DNA of 64,000 nucleotides from Rebecca billardiae RCC1528 (Eukaryota > Haptophyta): positions 124,001 through 188,000 of the forward strand of contig OZ251239.1 in the NCBI GenBank assembly GCA_965240325.2, read 5' to 3'. The notes below the pieces were generated by a model. The model ran no database searches, was not told where the DNA came from, and saw only the letters and a list, made by a program, of their open reading frames with translations. Position numbers and translations under genes: made by a program. Positions 1 to 9,896 of this stretch are shown piece after piece (position 1 is the first letter of the stretch; each line of letters begins with the position of its first letter).

Positions 1-1
1 C

Positions 2-892
2 GCGCCCGCGCCAACGCCGCCCTCGCCCGCGCCCGCCGCGCTCACCGCCTCGGACGCGGCCGCGCTCGGCGCCGCGAGCGCCGCCGCCGCCGCCGCCGAG
101 GCGGCCTCGGCCGACGCGCTCGCGCGCGCCAAGCGCGCCGAGCCCGCGCTCGCCGACGCGGCGGCCGCGGCGAAGGCGGCCGACGCGGCGGCGGCCGCGT
201 CGGCCGCGGCGACCGAGCACGCGCGCGCGCTCGCCGCCGACGTCGCCGCGCTGCGCAAGGAGGCAGCGGGCGCGCAGCAGACGGCGAGCGCGGCCGACGC
301 GGCCGTCGGCACACTCAAGGTGCGCGTGGACGCGCTCGCCTCGCGCCTCGACGCGCTGCCCGCGCAGATGGCGGCGGCGCGGCCGCCGGCGCCGCCGCCC
401 GCGGGGCCGCCCTCCGCCGCGCTCGCGCGCGCGGACGCGAGCATGGCCAAGGCGGCGGAGCGCGCGGCTCGCGAGGCCAAGGCCGCGGCGGACGCCGCCG
501 CCGCGGCGCTCGCGCGCGCGGACAGCGCCGCCGAGCGCGCGCGCGCCGTCGAGAAAAGCGCGACCGAGCAGAGCGGCCGGCGCGCGCGCGCGGACGCGCA
601 GCGCGACGAGGCGGCCGCAAAGGCGACCGAGCTCGCGACCGCCGCGGCGCGGGCCGCCGAGGCGCGCGCCGAGCAGGTGCGCACGCGGACGGCGGCGGAC
701 ATAGCATCCGTGCGAGCCGAGGTGCGCGCGCTCGCCGCGCGCACTGCCACCGCCGCCGCCGCTTCGTCCGCCGCCGGCCCCGAGCCCGCGCTCGCGCGCA
801 CGGGCCGCCACGTGCCCGGCATGGCCGCCGGCGTGCTCACCTACCTGGTCGACCGCTGCCGCGGCCGCGCCAACTGCGTCTCCATGCTCTGA
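2..892 (+). CDS. 3' part of an alanine-rich coiled-coil protein (5' end outside window)
   Basis: The frame is open from base 2 to a TGA at 890-892, giving about 296 residues with no start, so this is the C-terminal part of a gene entering from the left. It is dominated by Ala, Arg, Glu and Asp in heptad-like order (repeats of the kind ARADxAAERARA), which suggests a long coiled coil, interrupted near residue 125 by a Pro/Ala hinge. The last 30 residues differ: a VPGMAAGVLTYLVDRC stretch, then a Cys-containing basic tail ending in VSML. The final segment is more hydrophobic and could be a small folded cap. No catalytic motif is visible. Low complexity and GC bias mean it could partly be an artefact, but the frame is consistent and the ordered C-terminus argues for a real protein. 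Function not recognised. Confidence 0.55.
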   Translation, partial: APAPTPPSPAPAALTASDAAALGAASAAAAAAEAASADALARAKRAEPALADAAAAAKAADAAAAASAAATEHARALAADVAALRKEAAGAQQTASAADAAVGTLKVRVDALASRLDALPAQMAAARPPAPPPAGPPSAALARADASMAKAAERAAREAKAAADAAAAALARADSAAERARAVEKSATEQSGRRARADAQRDEAAAKATELATAAARAAEARAEQVRTRTAADIASVRAEVRALAARTATAAAASSAAGPEPALARTGRHVPGMAAGVLTYLVDRCRGRANCVSML

Positions 893-1569
893 GCGCCAAC
901 TGCGGCGGCATGCTCTGAGCGCCGTGGCGCGGCGACGTGGCTGGCGGCCCGATGGGGCCAGCCTACGAGCTCGGCCCCGTCCGGCCACGGCGCTGACGCC
1001 GCGCGCCACTCTGGCACTCGCCCGATCGTCACGGTCAGTCAGACAGCGCGAGCCGTTGGGACTGCTCGGTCTCCGGGACTCGGGACAGACTGACGACAGT
1101 CGGGGGCGGTGCCCGTCGATCTCGGGTCAGGGCTCAGGCTGCTCGGCGCGCCGACTGTCCCGCGATCCACTACATCAGCAATGCAGTTTACTATACTAAC
1201 TGAGTCACTACTGTAGTACTCTGTAGTCGTCATGCCCCGTGCCCGTGGCCGTGGCCGTGGGCCGTGGCGGGCGGCCCGCGGCGGCCCGGCGGGGGCCGGG
1301 GGGGGTCGGCGCGCGGGTCGTGCCAGTGCTGTAAGTGTATAGCTAGCTAGCAGTCATCGCGCATCAATAATATGATGTTTCTCTGCGGGTTCGCGCGTAG
1401 TATAGCAGTATCTTTATTTATATTATAATTATAATATATTCCACATATTCGCTCGCGTGGCCGTTGGTGACGGAGAGTCGGACCACGGGACCAGTGTGAG
1501 TGACACCTGCTGATTGCTGATTTGCTGAAGTTCTCCCACGAGCGTACACGTCGTCCGGTGTGCGCATCA
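893..1569. other. Intergenic, no gene seen
   Basis: Downstream of the first gene. It starts with a short local duplication (gcgccaactgcg... and gcatgctctgagcgcc around 881-925), then a G-rich run near 1255-1320 and an AT-rich patch near 1390-1445. No convincing reading frame. Confidence 0.5.
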
Positions 1570-2200
1570 TCAGCGAGGCCCACACCCATACGAGGGAATG
1601 TGCATCAGCACGCGGGGCGGGGCGGGTAGCCCGTTGCTCCGCGCGAGCGCGGGTGCGCGCTGTATGTGCCGCATCTCGACCGCGATGGCGTAATCGAGCG
1701 CCTCGCCGCCGACGAAGCTGCCGCGCCAGAGTAGATGATGTGCATGCATGTCCTCCTGCCGCAAGCCGAGAGCGGTCGTCGCGAGGATGCTTGCCGATGT
1801 CCGCTCCGGGCATCATGGGCTCGGCGCAGGTCGCGTTAGCATCGTACACGGCCGCCACGCTGAGCACGAGCGCGTTGACGTTCACGCGGTCGTCGCTCTT
1901 CGCATCTTCGACAGGTCTGGCGTCCGCGTGTTCGGCGGCACGAGGAGCTGTTGGTTGTGCGCGCGCCCGCGCACAGCGACAGCGTGTGCCTCGCGATCGA
2001 GAGTGGGCACGAGCTGCTCACGCAAGCACACGAATCGCAGCGCATCCGTCACCGGCGTGACGACTTCCGCCTCGTCCCGCAGCGCCTGCGCCATGCACGA
2101 GGATGGCGCGGCGATGTTGCATGCTCGATGAATCATCTCTCTGCGGATGGCATCACGGGCTTTGAGCTTGTCTGTGTCGCGCTGCGGCGAGGGTCGCCAA
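1570..2200 (-). pseudogene. Decayed minus-strand coding region, three blocks in different frames
   Basis: Three stretches read as ordinary, low-bias protein on the minus strand but in different frames. The first (about 2190-1882) contains KLKARDAIRREMIHRACNI and LREQLVPTLDREAHAVAVRG. The second (about 1890-1790) contains NVNALVLSVAAVYDANATCA. The third (about 1790-1570) contains HHLLWRGSFVGGEALDYAIA and VEMRHIQRAPALA. Their amino-acid texture is unlike the Arg/Ala/Pro junk of random frames here. No clean GT-AG joins link them, so I read the locus as a frameshifted remnant, possibly of a mobile-element protein. Small introns I cannot see are the alternative. Family not recognised. Confidence 0.35.
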
Positions 2201-2839
2201 CTCGCAAAGGCACGGTTGCTGCCACGGCGACAGACCCGGAAGGTGCGTCCGCTGCGCGTCGTACGCCGTTGGCGCTGCGCTTCCGTCGCATTGGTCACCG
2301 TCGACGCCATGCAGGCCGGACGTGGGCTTCGGCTGAGGGACCGCGAGCGAGGACTGAGTCCGGTGCGCGGATTCCGGCGATCGAGTTCAGAAGGCCGCGC
2401 CAAATCTTGCGTCGCGTGCGATGGCGCTTCCCGCCCGCGAGACACCTCGTGATGATGACCTTTCCGCACCGAGCCCGACGCGCGGTGGTGGATCGCACGA
2501 GGTGGCTGTCGTGCGCAGCGCTTGATACTATGGCCACTGCGAGCGCTCGACGTGCAAGTCGGGCGAGGACCGCCCCAGGTCGCACGATCGTGTCGACGCG
2601 CCGAGCGTCCCTCCAAACACGTCGACTTTGGCCCCCGTTCGACCTGCACGCGAGACGACGAGGGCAGCAATCGCGAATCGGGCGAAAACCGTCTCGGCAG
2701 TCCCCGCGCGATGTCCGCGCCGGCGTTGGATCTGGCGCGCGGCGCCCACGCGCTCCGCGCCATCGGGTAACTCTTTTTCGGCCGAGCGTCCCCAGTGGGA
2801 GCTCCGAGGGCGCCCGGTACAGGGGTCTCAACAATTAAA

Positions 2840-3715
2840 CGTCACATATTCTGACTGAGCTGCACGCCACTGCTCACCCTGCCCCCCTGGGCTGATCCAG
2901 GCGCCCCCCACGGCCCGTGCACGACGGTTTCGACCCAGCGCGTCAGCCCCAGCGCGCTTGGGCTGGAGTTGGGCACACCAGCAGGTCCCGGACACGGCTG
3001 CAGGCGTACAGCCTGTCGCAGCTGGCCAGATCCTGCCGCAGGCTTGTCGTCACTGGTCGCGGGCCGTGTGCCCACACAGATCATGTCAGGCCTAAATTGT
3101 GCTTGGCAGTGGAACTGGTACCCCCCGTAGGGAGGGCTGCATAATGCCACCTTGACCGGCTGGCGGGGGAGCTAGTACTGCTTATCATACGGGATGCTGT
3201 CTGCCGATGCAGCTGGCGAGCTGCTGTGCAGCACAGTGCTCACTACTTCCCGCGCCCCCACCTGCGCAAGGACCTGTCGGGTCAGCTCCCCTGCACTGGG
3301 AGGCCAGCAGCAGCACCCGCTGACACACCCCGAGGGTGGCCAGCCACCCGCGACTTGAGGAGGGGGCTGGAGTGGGGCAGTGGTGCCACGGCCAAGAGCT
3401 CACTGCAGCCTAGCTGCTGGTGGCTGGCCTGCATGGATTTTCAAGCTGACCACCCACTGCTGCCTGCCGCACCCCTCGCTGCACCCACCTGGGCTGCTGC
3501 ACATGCGCACTCTGGATGGCACCACAGCCCAGCATCATGGAGAGCTGGCCAAGCAGCCACCCAGTGACTCGTCACGGAAGATTCACGGGCCAGGGTTACG
3601 AGTGGGCTGTGCTAGACCACGCATCTAGCCAGGCAATCAAGTGCTCACATGCCTGTCCAGTGGAACAAACAGAGATACAGCTGCTGCTCATTATTGTTGA
3701 GACCGCCCTGTAGTG
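2840..3715. other. CpG-depleted, TG/CA-rich block
   Basis: Unlike the surrounding CpG-saturated DNA, this block is rich in tgctg, cagc, ctgg, cacc and tgcatgg and poor in CG dinucleotides, while staying fairly GC-rich. That pattern is typical of sequence that has lost CpG by methyl-cytosine deamination, or of DNA of other origin. Open frames run through it in several registers (for example plus 3226-3567) but none looks like a known protein. Probably an old repeat or inserted element. Confidence 0.4.
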
Positions 3716-3732
3716 TAGCCGTCCCTGGCGCG

Positions 3733-3945
3733 GATCCTATGGCATAGGATCGCGCGCGCGCGCGCGGTCGCGCGCGCGCGCGCGCGACCGCCGTGGCAGT
3801 ACTGGCAGTGGGCAGTGGCGGCAGGCGGAGATGGTGTGGGTCGACAGCCGGTGGAGTTGTGTGTACGATATAGCAACACCGATGATCGTATGCGCAGAAC
3901 TGAGGCGCTGGCGGCTCTGGTGAACTCATCCTATGCCATAGGATC
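3733..3945. repeat. 213-bp segment bracketed by two near-identical palindromes
   Basis: The left boundary is the odd-length palindrome gatcctatggcataggatc (3733-3751). The right boundary, 3928-3945, is the same sequence with the complementary central base, so the two are also inverted copies of each other. Directly inside the left one is an alternating CG tract (about 3751-3791, interrupted by gtc/gac) that could adopt Z-form or fold back. No coding capacity. It could be a tiny non-autonomous element or two palindromic protein-binding sites. Confidence 0.45.
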
Positions 3946-3975
3946 AGATCCTATCTGTTGCAGGGGGATATCCGC

Positions 3976-4493
3976 TACAGGCAATCGCGGGCAATAAGAA
4001 GTCAGAGGTCTCACGGCTAGTCTCGGTTTCTTAGCCGTTCGGTAGCCCGAGCGCCTACGGAGTCTCAGTTTCTTAGCTAGGTCCGCCCGCCGCGCAGGCG
4101 CGGGGGCGGCGCAGGGGGGCAGAGCCCCCCGCTGAGTCTTTAGGCCCGGCCGGCGAGGCCGAGAAAATTTTGGGCCTTTTTGGAGCAAATCTGGCATGAT
4201 GTTGCATGGATGCTGCGGTGCACTGGCCAGGAGTCAGTCATCAGGAGAAGTCGGGCCTTGGCCTGTACTCGTAGTCGGGCCGCGCACCGCGTCCCCGACC
4301 GGCGCGGGCCGACTGCGGCCTCGCCCTCGGCGGACCACTCGTCAGCCGGGACGACGTAGTCCCGGTTTCTTAGTGTGACTATGCGTATAGCGAACCAGCC
4401 AATCGCTAGTCTCAGTTTCTATAGGCCAGATCCGCAGATAGCAAGCCCCAGTTTCTTAACGTGACAGCTCCTCATTGCCCGCGATTGCCTGTA
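3976..4493. mobile_element. Probable MITE with 20-bp terminal inverted repeats
   Basis: The two ends are a perfect 20-bp inverted repeat: tacaggcaatcgcgggcaat at 3976-3995 and its complement at 4474-4493. Pairing continues imperfectly a few bases inward. A tetranucleotide tccg lies one base outside each end (3971-3974 and 4495-4498), a possible target duplication. Inside, the motif gtttcttag recurs near 4026, 4068 and 4375, with variants near 4424 and 4451, usually preceded by gtctca or cccg. It looks like a subterminal transposase-binding motif. No open frame of note. The size, perfect TIRs and internal motif repeats fit a miniature inverted-repeat element; the family is not identified. Confidence 0.6.
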
Positions 4494-7416
4494 ATCCGGT
4501 AACAGGCCGGCGTGCGATCACTGCCACCCTGCCGCGACCGGCGTGAAGCCCACCACGCAACCTTGTGCCCGATGAAAGGGCGCCTGGGGCCGGCTACGTG
4601 TACTATGAGTATGGAGCCTCGCTGAGTGCTCCGAATGCCCCATGGCCATGGGCTCCAGGTTTATTTGGCCGCACCGCCATTTCGATCGCGCCCCAATTTT
4701 TTAGGACCCCCGCCGCGTCGCCCAACGCTTGTATTCATCATCGCAGTGACCGGCCCACACTACCCATAATCCATATTCATGTTTATTCGGTGTTGACGAT
4801 GATAAAAGGCACCATTGTGTATCGTCAGCATCACATCGAATCTACGAATGAGGGATGAATCCGGCCGTGCAAGGGTTGGGGATCCTGCGTAATCACGACC
4901 TTGACGCGGATAAATCCCGCACGTGCGAGCTGTGATCTCGCCGCCCCATTTGCACCTCCTCGGGCCGCTGCAACATATCTACGTCCTACCGGGATGCAGG
5001 TCCACCTGACCGGTGGGCGGTGCTGATGAGAATGAACCGTGATCAACCCCCAACCCCGGTCGGCCGATTCTCGTGACTGAATCTCGCCTGCCTGAGCTGT
5101 GTGCGTCTCTTATTCTTAGTAAACTGCTACCGAGGCCAAGGGAGCGCCGCCGGAACCCAAGAACCCCATCCGTGTTCCGTCGGCGCCGCTTCACAACAGC
5201 AGGGCTACTTCCCCCCCGCCGCCGCCTCACCTCTCCGGCTGCTCTGCTCGCGTTGAAGACGACGGCCGGCGGAGGGATCGGACGTGAGCTGATTGTCTGC
5301 CGTGGGGCGACACGACTGATGCTGGACGGTCTCGAGCCGAGCTTTGAGCGGCAGATTCCGGCCTTTCTTTGCAGCTGGCGGGCGCGTGACACCGCGGCGT
5401 GAGGCACTCACGCGCGCGCACTCACCCGCTGCCGCGCATCCCACCTGAACCGAGAACCGGGCGACCACAGGGCCGGCGTGGCTGCGTTGGCCGTACACGC
5501 GCTGCCCACACGAGCAGTCGTCCAGGCTCCAGCCAAATCACGCGGGTGGCAGCAAACGGTCATCATTCTCCCCCCACCGCCCACCCGGCCGCGCCCAACC
5601 GGTTTGTGAGCTGGCGTTGGAGTGATTTGAGCCGAGTCGCATCTGCCGCCGCACAAGGATCATCGCCGGTGCGATCTTCGCCGCGTTAGCTCGCTTGCTC
5701 GACGAACTCGCTACCTCTGTTTCATGTGCCCGGCCGCGGGTCCGTCCGGGACGACTAGCCGCCTCAGAGCGGCGCGGCCGCGGTGCGCGTTCGGCGCTCG
5801 CAGACGCTCCCGCCCGATCATCATCAATTACGGCGGAGTCAGCATCAGTCAGGCTGCTGCTACCCGACGGTATCAGTGAAATCGCTGAATCGGGTCTGCA
5901 CGCCGCTTCAGAGACTGCGCCTGTTAGACAGCTTGCCGTGCACGCGGATGGCCGACCGAGCCAGACCGCGTACTAGTGCAGTCACCGCCGCCCAGTGCTT
6001 CCCGCGGCGCCCGCGGCGCCGGGCGGCGCGGAGCCGCGGACAGACAGAGTCGGGAGACAGTCGGCGAGTGCGTGCGCCGTACAATACGTCGTGTTCTGAC
6101 GGGGACCAAAGCGCACAGCTCCGCGCTGGCACCAACGCTCGGACTGATGACGATCGACATCAAGATGGGCATGATGAGCTCTGATGATTCGCGCGCCCTC
6201 CGCCCGATCCGCCTGGTCCGTGTACACTAATGACTGCGGCTCGGCCGGTCCCCCGCGGGCCTGCCCGGCCGCCAGCAGTCCAGTACCAGTACCACGTTGG
6301 TACCGCCATGCCTACGCTGCTGGTTCGTTTCAGAACATCTGCGCGCCTCATTGCTGGCACTATCCAACTGCAGGCGACGTCGGCCTCACCAACCACCCGA
6401 ACGACCCCAGAACCTGCACACCAGGCGAGCTGGGCTCGGTCGTCGTCGGACACCATGCTGCTGCTGGACGCCTTCGTTCCAGGCACGGTTGGGATTGTGC
6501 TTGACGCCGCCACCTGATGCGGACACCCGTCGATCTGACGGCATTCGTTCGTCCCGACGCGCGCCCAGAAGGCTGATCGAAAGTGGCCAGTGGCACTCAA
6601 TCCCGAACAGACCGACCGAGTGATGAAGCGGGTGCCGCTTTGCTGAGCTGTGCGGGGCGCCCTCGAGGCTCGACTTGTGGCGCACGGGCATGGAGGCAAG
6701 TGGAACTGCTACAACGCAAATGCCAACCCGATCGCGGCCAGCTCGGGTGGCACGCGGTGCTAGCTCACGGTGCGCAGGCGTGTGATGCTGGAGAACGGTC
6801 GTATGCCACCGCCTCGCAGTCCGCCAACGCGTCGCTGGTGTTGATCCGGAAGCTCGAACCTGGCTGGGGCCCTTCCTTCCTTCTCCCGTGTTTTCGGGCC
6901 TTTGAATAATAATCATTGGTGGGCCGGCCACCCTCGGCGCCCTCGGTCCCTCGGCGGGGGTAGTTCAAGATAAGTACCGACTTTTGACGATCAATCATCA
7001 ATCTGTGCTGCGTGATTGGTACGTGAATATAATCGATCAGGGCGTCATGCCTTCATCATCAGTTTCATCACGCCGCTTGGCTTCGCTGGAGATTCAACTT
7101 GCCGAAACCTGAGCGGTTTTTCCTCTTCAGATCCTTTCAGATCGGGTGGGTCGGGAAGATTACCGGCGTCCAAGTTCCAATCTGAAGATTATGACTCTCC
7201 CGCGCGCGAAACTACGCGCCCTCCTTTACCGTTCATGGATTGCCGGTCGACCCAGCTTGTGAAGGTTCGCGGAGCTATGGTACATACACGTGCCGCCACC
7301 TTGGAAAGGCGCTCTTGGAAACTTGATTTGGGTGAGGCCGCTCGCCCATCACACCGGGGTGCAGCGGATCATCGGGGCTTTCGAGCGCGGTACTGCACGC
7401 AACACGTTGCTAGGTC
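4494..7416. other. Long gene-poor interval
   Basis: No convincing gene in nearly 3 kb. One minus-strand stretch near 6300-6500 reads in a protein-like way (GTKASSSSMVSDDDRAQLAW, then VGEADVACSWIVPAMRRADV) but has no supporting exons and may be another remnant. The final 400 bp are the presumed promoter and 5' UTR of the homeobox gene. Confidence 0.4.
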
Positions 7417-8484
7417 ATGACGGCAACCCGTGGCCCTTCGGGGTCGCCCCGCCGCCCCGCCGCGGCAGCGCCGGGCGAGACGGCGCACGGAGCACCTGTT
7501 GCCGCGACCGAGGAGAACGAAGACGAGCACGTCCGCTGGAACGTTAGCGCCACGGCTCGGCGCGTCCTCGAGCGCTCCTTCCGCATTGAGCCGTACCCGC
7601 AGGCCAAGGAGCGCGAGCGTCTCGCCGCGCAGTTTGGCGCCACGTCGCGTCAGGTGCAGGTGTGGTTCCAGAATCGGCGGGTGCGCGAGCAGAAGACGCA
7701 GGCCGAGAACGAGCGCAGGCGTCTTGCTCGCCTAGCCGCCGAGGCGCACGCCCGTAACCAGCGTGCGTACGGCATCCCGCTCGGGCCGGCGCCGGCTCAG
7801 ATGGCGGGCGGCTGCGCGCATCACGGCATCGTCACGCAGCCCGTGTGCACGATGGCGGAGCCGCAGCGCTACAGCGCGCCGACCCTGCTCGATGCAAGTC
7901 AGGCGACTCCGCTTGCCAACACTGCGCCCGTGTGCGTGATGCGGCCACCGCCAGGGGTGCCACTGATTGCGGCGGCGGCTCCGCCGCCGGGCGCCGGGCC
8001 GGTGCCCGTGAGTGCAGCGCCGATGGGCTGGCACTGCATGGGGGTGGTGCCGCAGATGCCCGGCGGGCCGCCCCCGCACCCCGCGGGCATCGCACCGTGC
8101 GTGCAGCCGACGTACTCGCTCCCACCCGCGGGTGTCTCGGTGCAGAGCCACGACGGCAGCTATCACCCTCCGGACGCGCACGTGCTCATGCCGATGGCGC
8201 CGGCCCCGCACTACGCGCAGTGCGGGCCGCCACCTGGTGAGCAGCCGGCGATGGTTCAGACGCCGTACGCTCATCAGGGCATGTGGTGCGCGCAGCCGAT
8301 GCAGCTGGGCTACGTGGGTGCAGCCCCCCCGCCGCCGCCGCCCGGGCACGTGCTGCAGCACAACGGCGCGTACGCACTCGGAGCGGCGGACGGGGGCTGG
8401 AGCCACCCGCAGCCGCCGGCTGGTGCGGGGCCGGCGCCTCAGTGGTGCTGGCCAGGGCACTGTGCATCCGCGCCCCCGCCGTGA
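7417..8484 (+). CDS. Homeodomain transcription factor
   Basis: A protein of 355 residues from the ATG at 7417. Residues about 36-95 form a 60-residue homeodomain without a three-residue loop insertion (so not TALE class), ending in the recognition helix RQVQVWFQNRRVREQK. W83, F84, N86 and R88 occupy the canonical positions 48, 49, 51 and 53, so DNA contacts should be intact. Helix 1 is recognisable as ATARRVLERSF. A basic Arg/Ala-rich helix follows (about 96-116). The remaining two thirds is Pro/Gly/Ala/His/Gln-rich low complexity, resembling a disordered activation domain. Known role of the family: sequence-specific nuclear transcription regulation. The partner sex- or development-determining system, if any, cannot be inferred. 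It appears intronless. Confidence 0.88.
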   Translation: MTATRGPSGSPRRPAAAAPGETAHGAPVAATEENEDEHVRWNVSATARRVLERSFRIEPYPQAKERERLAAQFGATSRQVQVWFQNRRVREQKTQAENERRRLARLAAEAHARNQRAYGIPLGPAPAQMAGGCAHHGIVTQPVCTMAEPQRYSAPTLLDASQATPLANTAPVCVMRPPPGVPLIAAAAPPPGAGPVPVSAAPMGWHCMGVVPQMPGGPPPHPAGIAPCVQPTYSLPPAGVSVQSHDGSYHPPDAHVLMPMAPAPHYAQCGPPPGEQPAMVQTPYAHQGMWCAQPMQLGYVGAAPPPPPPGHVLQHNGAYALGAADGGWSHPQPPAGAGPAPQWCWPGHCASAPPP

Positions 8485-9896
8485 TGGCGCTGTCGCGGCA
8501 ACTCCCTGTGGCACAATCGCGTCACCGTGTCTGAGCGAGCGTGTGGCGTCCGGACGCGATCGACATCGACCGCGAGCTCAACCCAACGACGACGTCTCTG
8601 GCGCACGCGGCCAAACTGAAGCAGCTGAACGAACGCCTGAATGAACGGCGCATCATCGTCGTCGTCTGATGATAATGACGATGCGAGCCATTGCTAGGAC
8701 TGTAGTAGTTACGAAGTGAGTATGTAAGCGCGACGACCCGCCATCTTTTTTAACGCGCGTGATGCGGCGTAACGTTAGCAGTACATCCGGCTTCAGACGC
8801 CGGCCGCCAGCCTGGCGGAGTCACGATTGATGCGGCTCAGAATCAGATGCAGCTGCAGCGCCGCGCTGGCCGCTACTGCTCACAGCCCTGAGCACATGCG
8901 GGCTGCTGCGTGGGGCGGGGGCGGCAGGCAGTCCGGTGGCGGCGCGACCGACCGCGGTGCCCGTCGCCCAATTTCCTACCCCAGCCGCCACATCGCTCCG
9001 GCCTGGGGTAAGCGTGTCCGTATCACGGTGGGCACAGAAGCCCGTCGAGGTCGTCGCAAGCAGCGGCATGATGCGCGGAGGGCGAGCACAGTGCTGTGCC
9101 GGACAATGTACGACCGTAGAAGTCGCGCAGACTGCGGGCGGCATCTCAAGGAAGAGCCAGCGTGCCAGAGGACGACGACCGATCGACCCGAGAGGGCTCG
9201 GACACGGATAGCGGCGTACCTCAGGGACGTCCAGCACGGCGGGACGACACGCTTCCTGGGCCCGTGGCACGCCGCGCGCCCTGCGTCGCTTCGCTGCTGC
9301 CGTGAGCCGCAGTCTAGAGCACCCACCCCTCCGCATGCAATGCAGTGAAGTGCGTGCACGATTCCAACGGCTGTGGGTCTGACCTAGCGCCATTGAATTG
9401 CTGAAGGGAGTGGGGTGATGCCTCACATGCTGATCGTACGAACATTGCAGAAGGACCCCAAGTACGCCGAAGCGAGAACGGGGTCGTTCAAAACCCCTGT
9501 TTTCCCTTGATATGAAACTGAGAACCCTTGACCAACCCCGAACCCGGGTTGCCGATACCGACTTAACCAAGTGATTGCTATGCGGCTGTTTCAAACTCCA
9601 CGGCTGACGCCATGCCGGTTCAAGTTAACACGCTAGTTTCCCAGTTCCCATTGTCATGAACCCTCGGTTGCCAACCTGAACCCATCAGCATTCTGCTTAT
9701 CAAACGGTACTACTCATCGGGATGATGATTATCCATAGTGCGTGTGGATTACGTTCCGGGCGTGTACGTGGAATCGTAGTGTGCGCTGATGATGATGCCG
9801 CCTGGGCGGGAGTCACGTGATGGAGGACGTCGTTCGCCATATCGCTGCGACCGGCTGACGCCTCCGGGGCGGGGCGGCGGGGCGGCCGTCATCCGG
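8485..9896. other. Intergenic between homeobox gene and SCC2
   Basis: No gene supported. Open frames on both strands here are Arg/Pro/Ser-rich and have no motif. About 9400-9750 is less GC-rich, with near-repeats of accc and ttgaac; it probably contains the 3' flank of the convergent SCC2 gene. Confidence 0.45.

Noticed and set aside
3733-3751. Cloning or vector artefact because ggatcc occurs in the palindrome
   Set aside because: The second palindrome lacks the site and the flanks are ordinary host sequence.
4026-4459. CRISPR-like array of gtttcttag repeats
   Set aside because: The repeat is only about 9 bp with irregular spacing and lies inside a TIR-bounded element in a eukaryotic genome.
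8821-9594. 257-codon minus-strand open frame
   Set aside because: Ser/Arg/Pro-rich, no ordered segments, no motif and no plausible splice partners.
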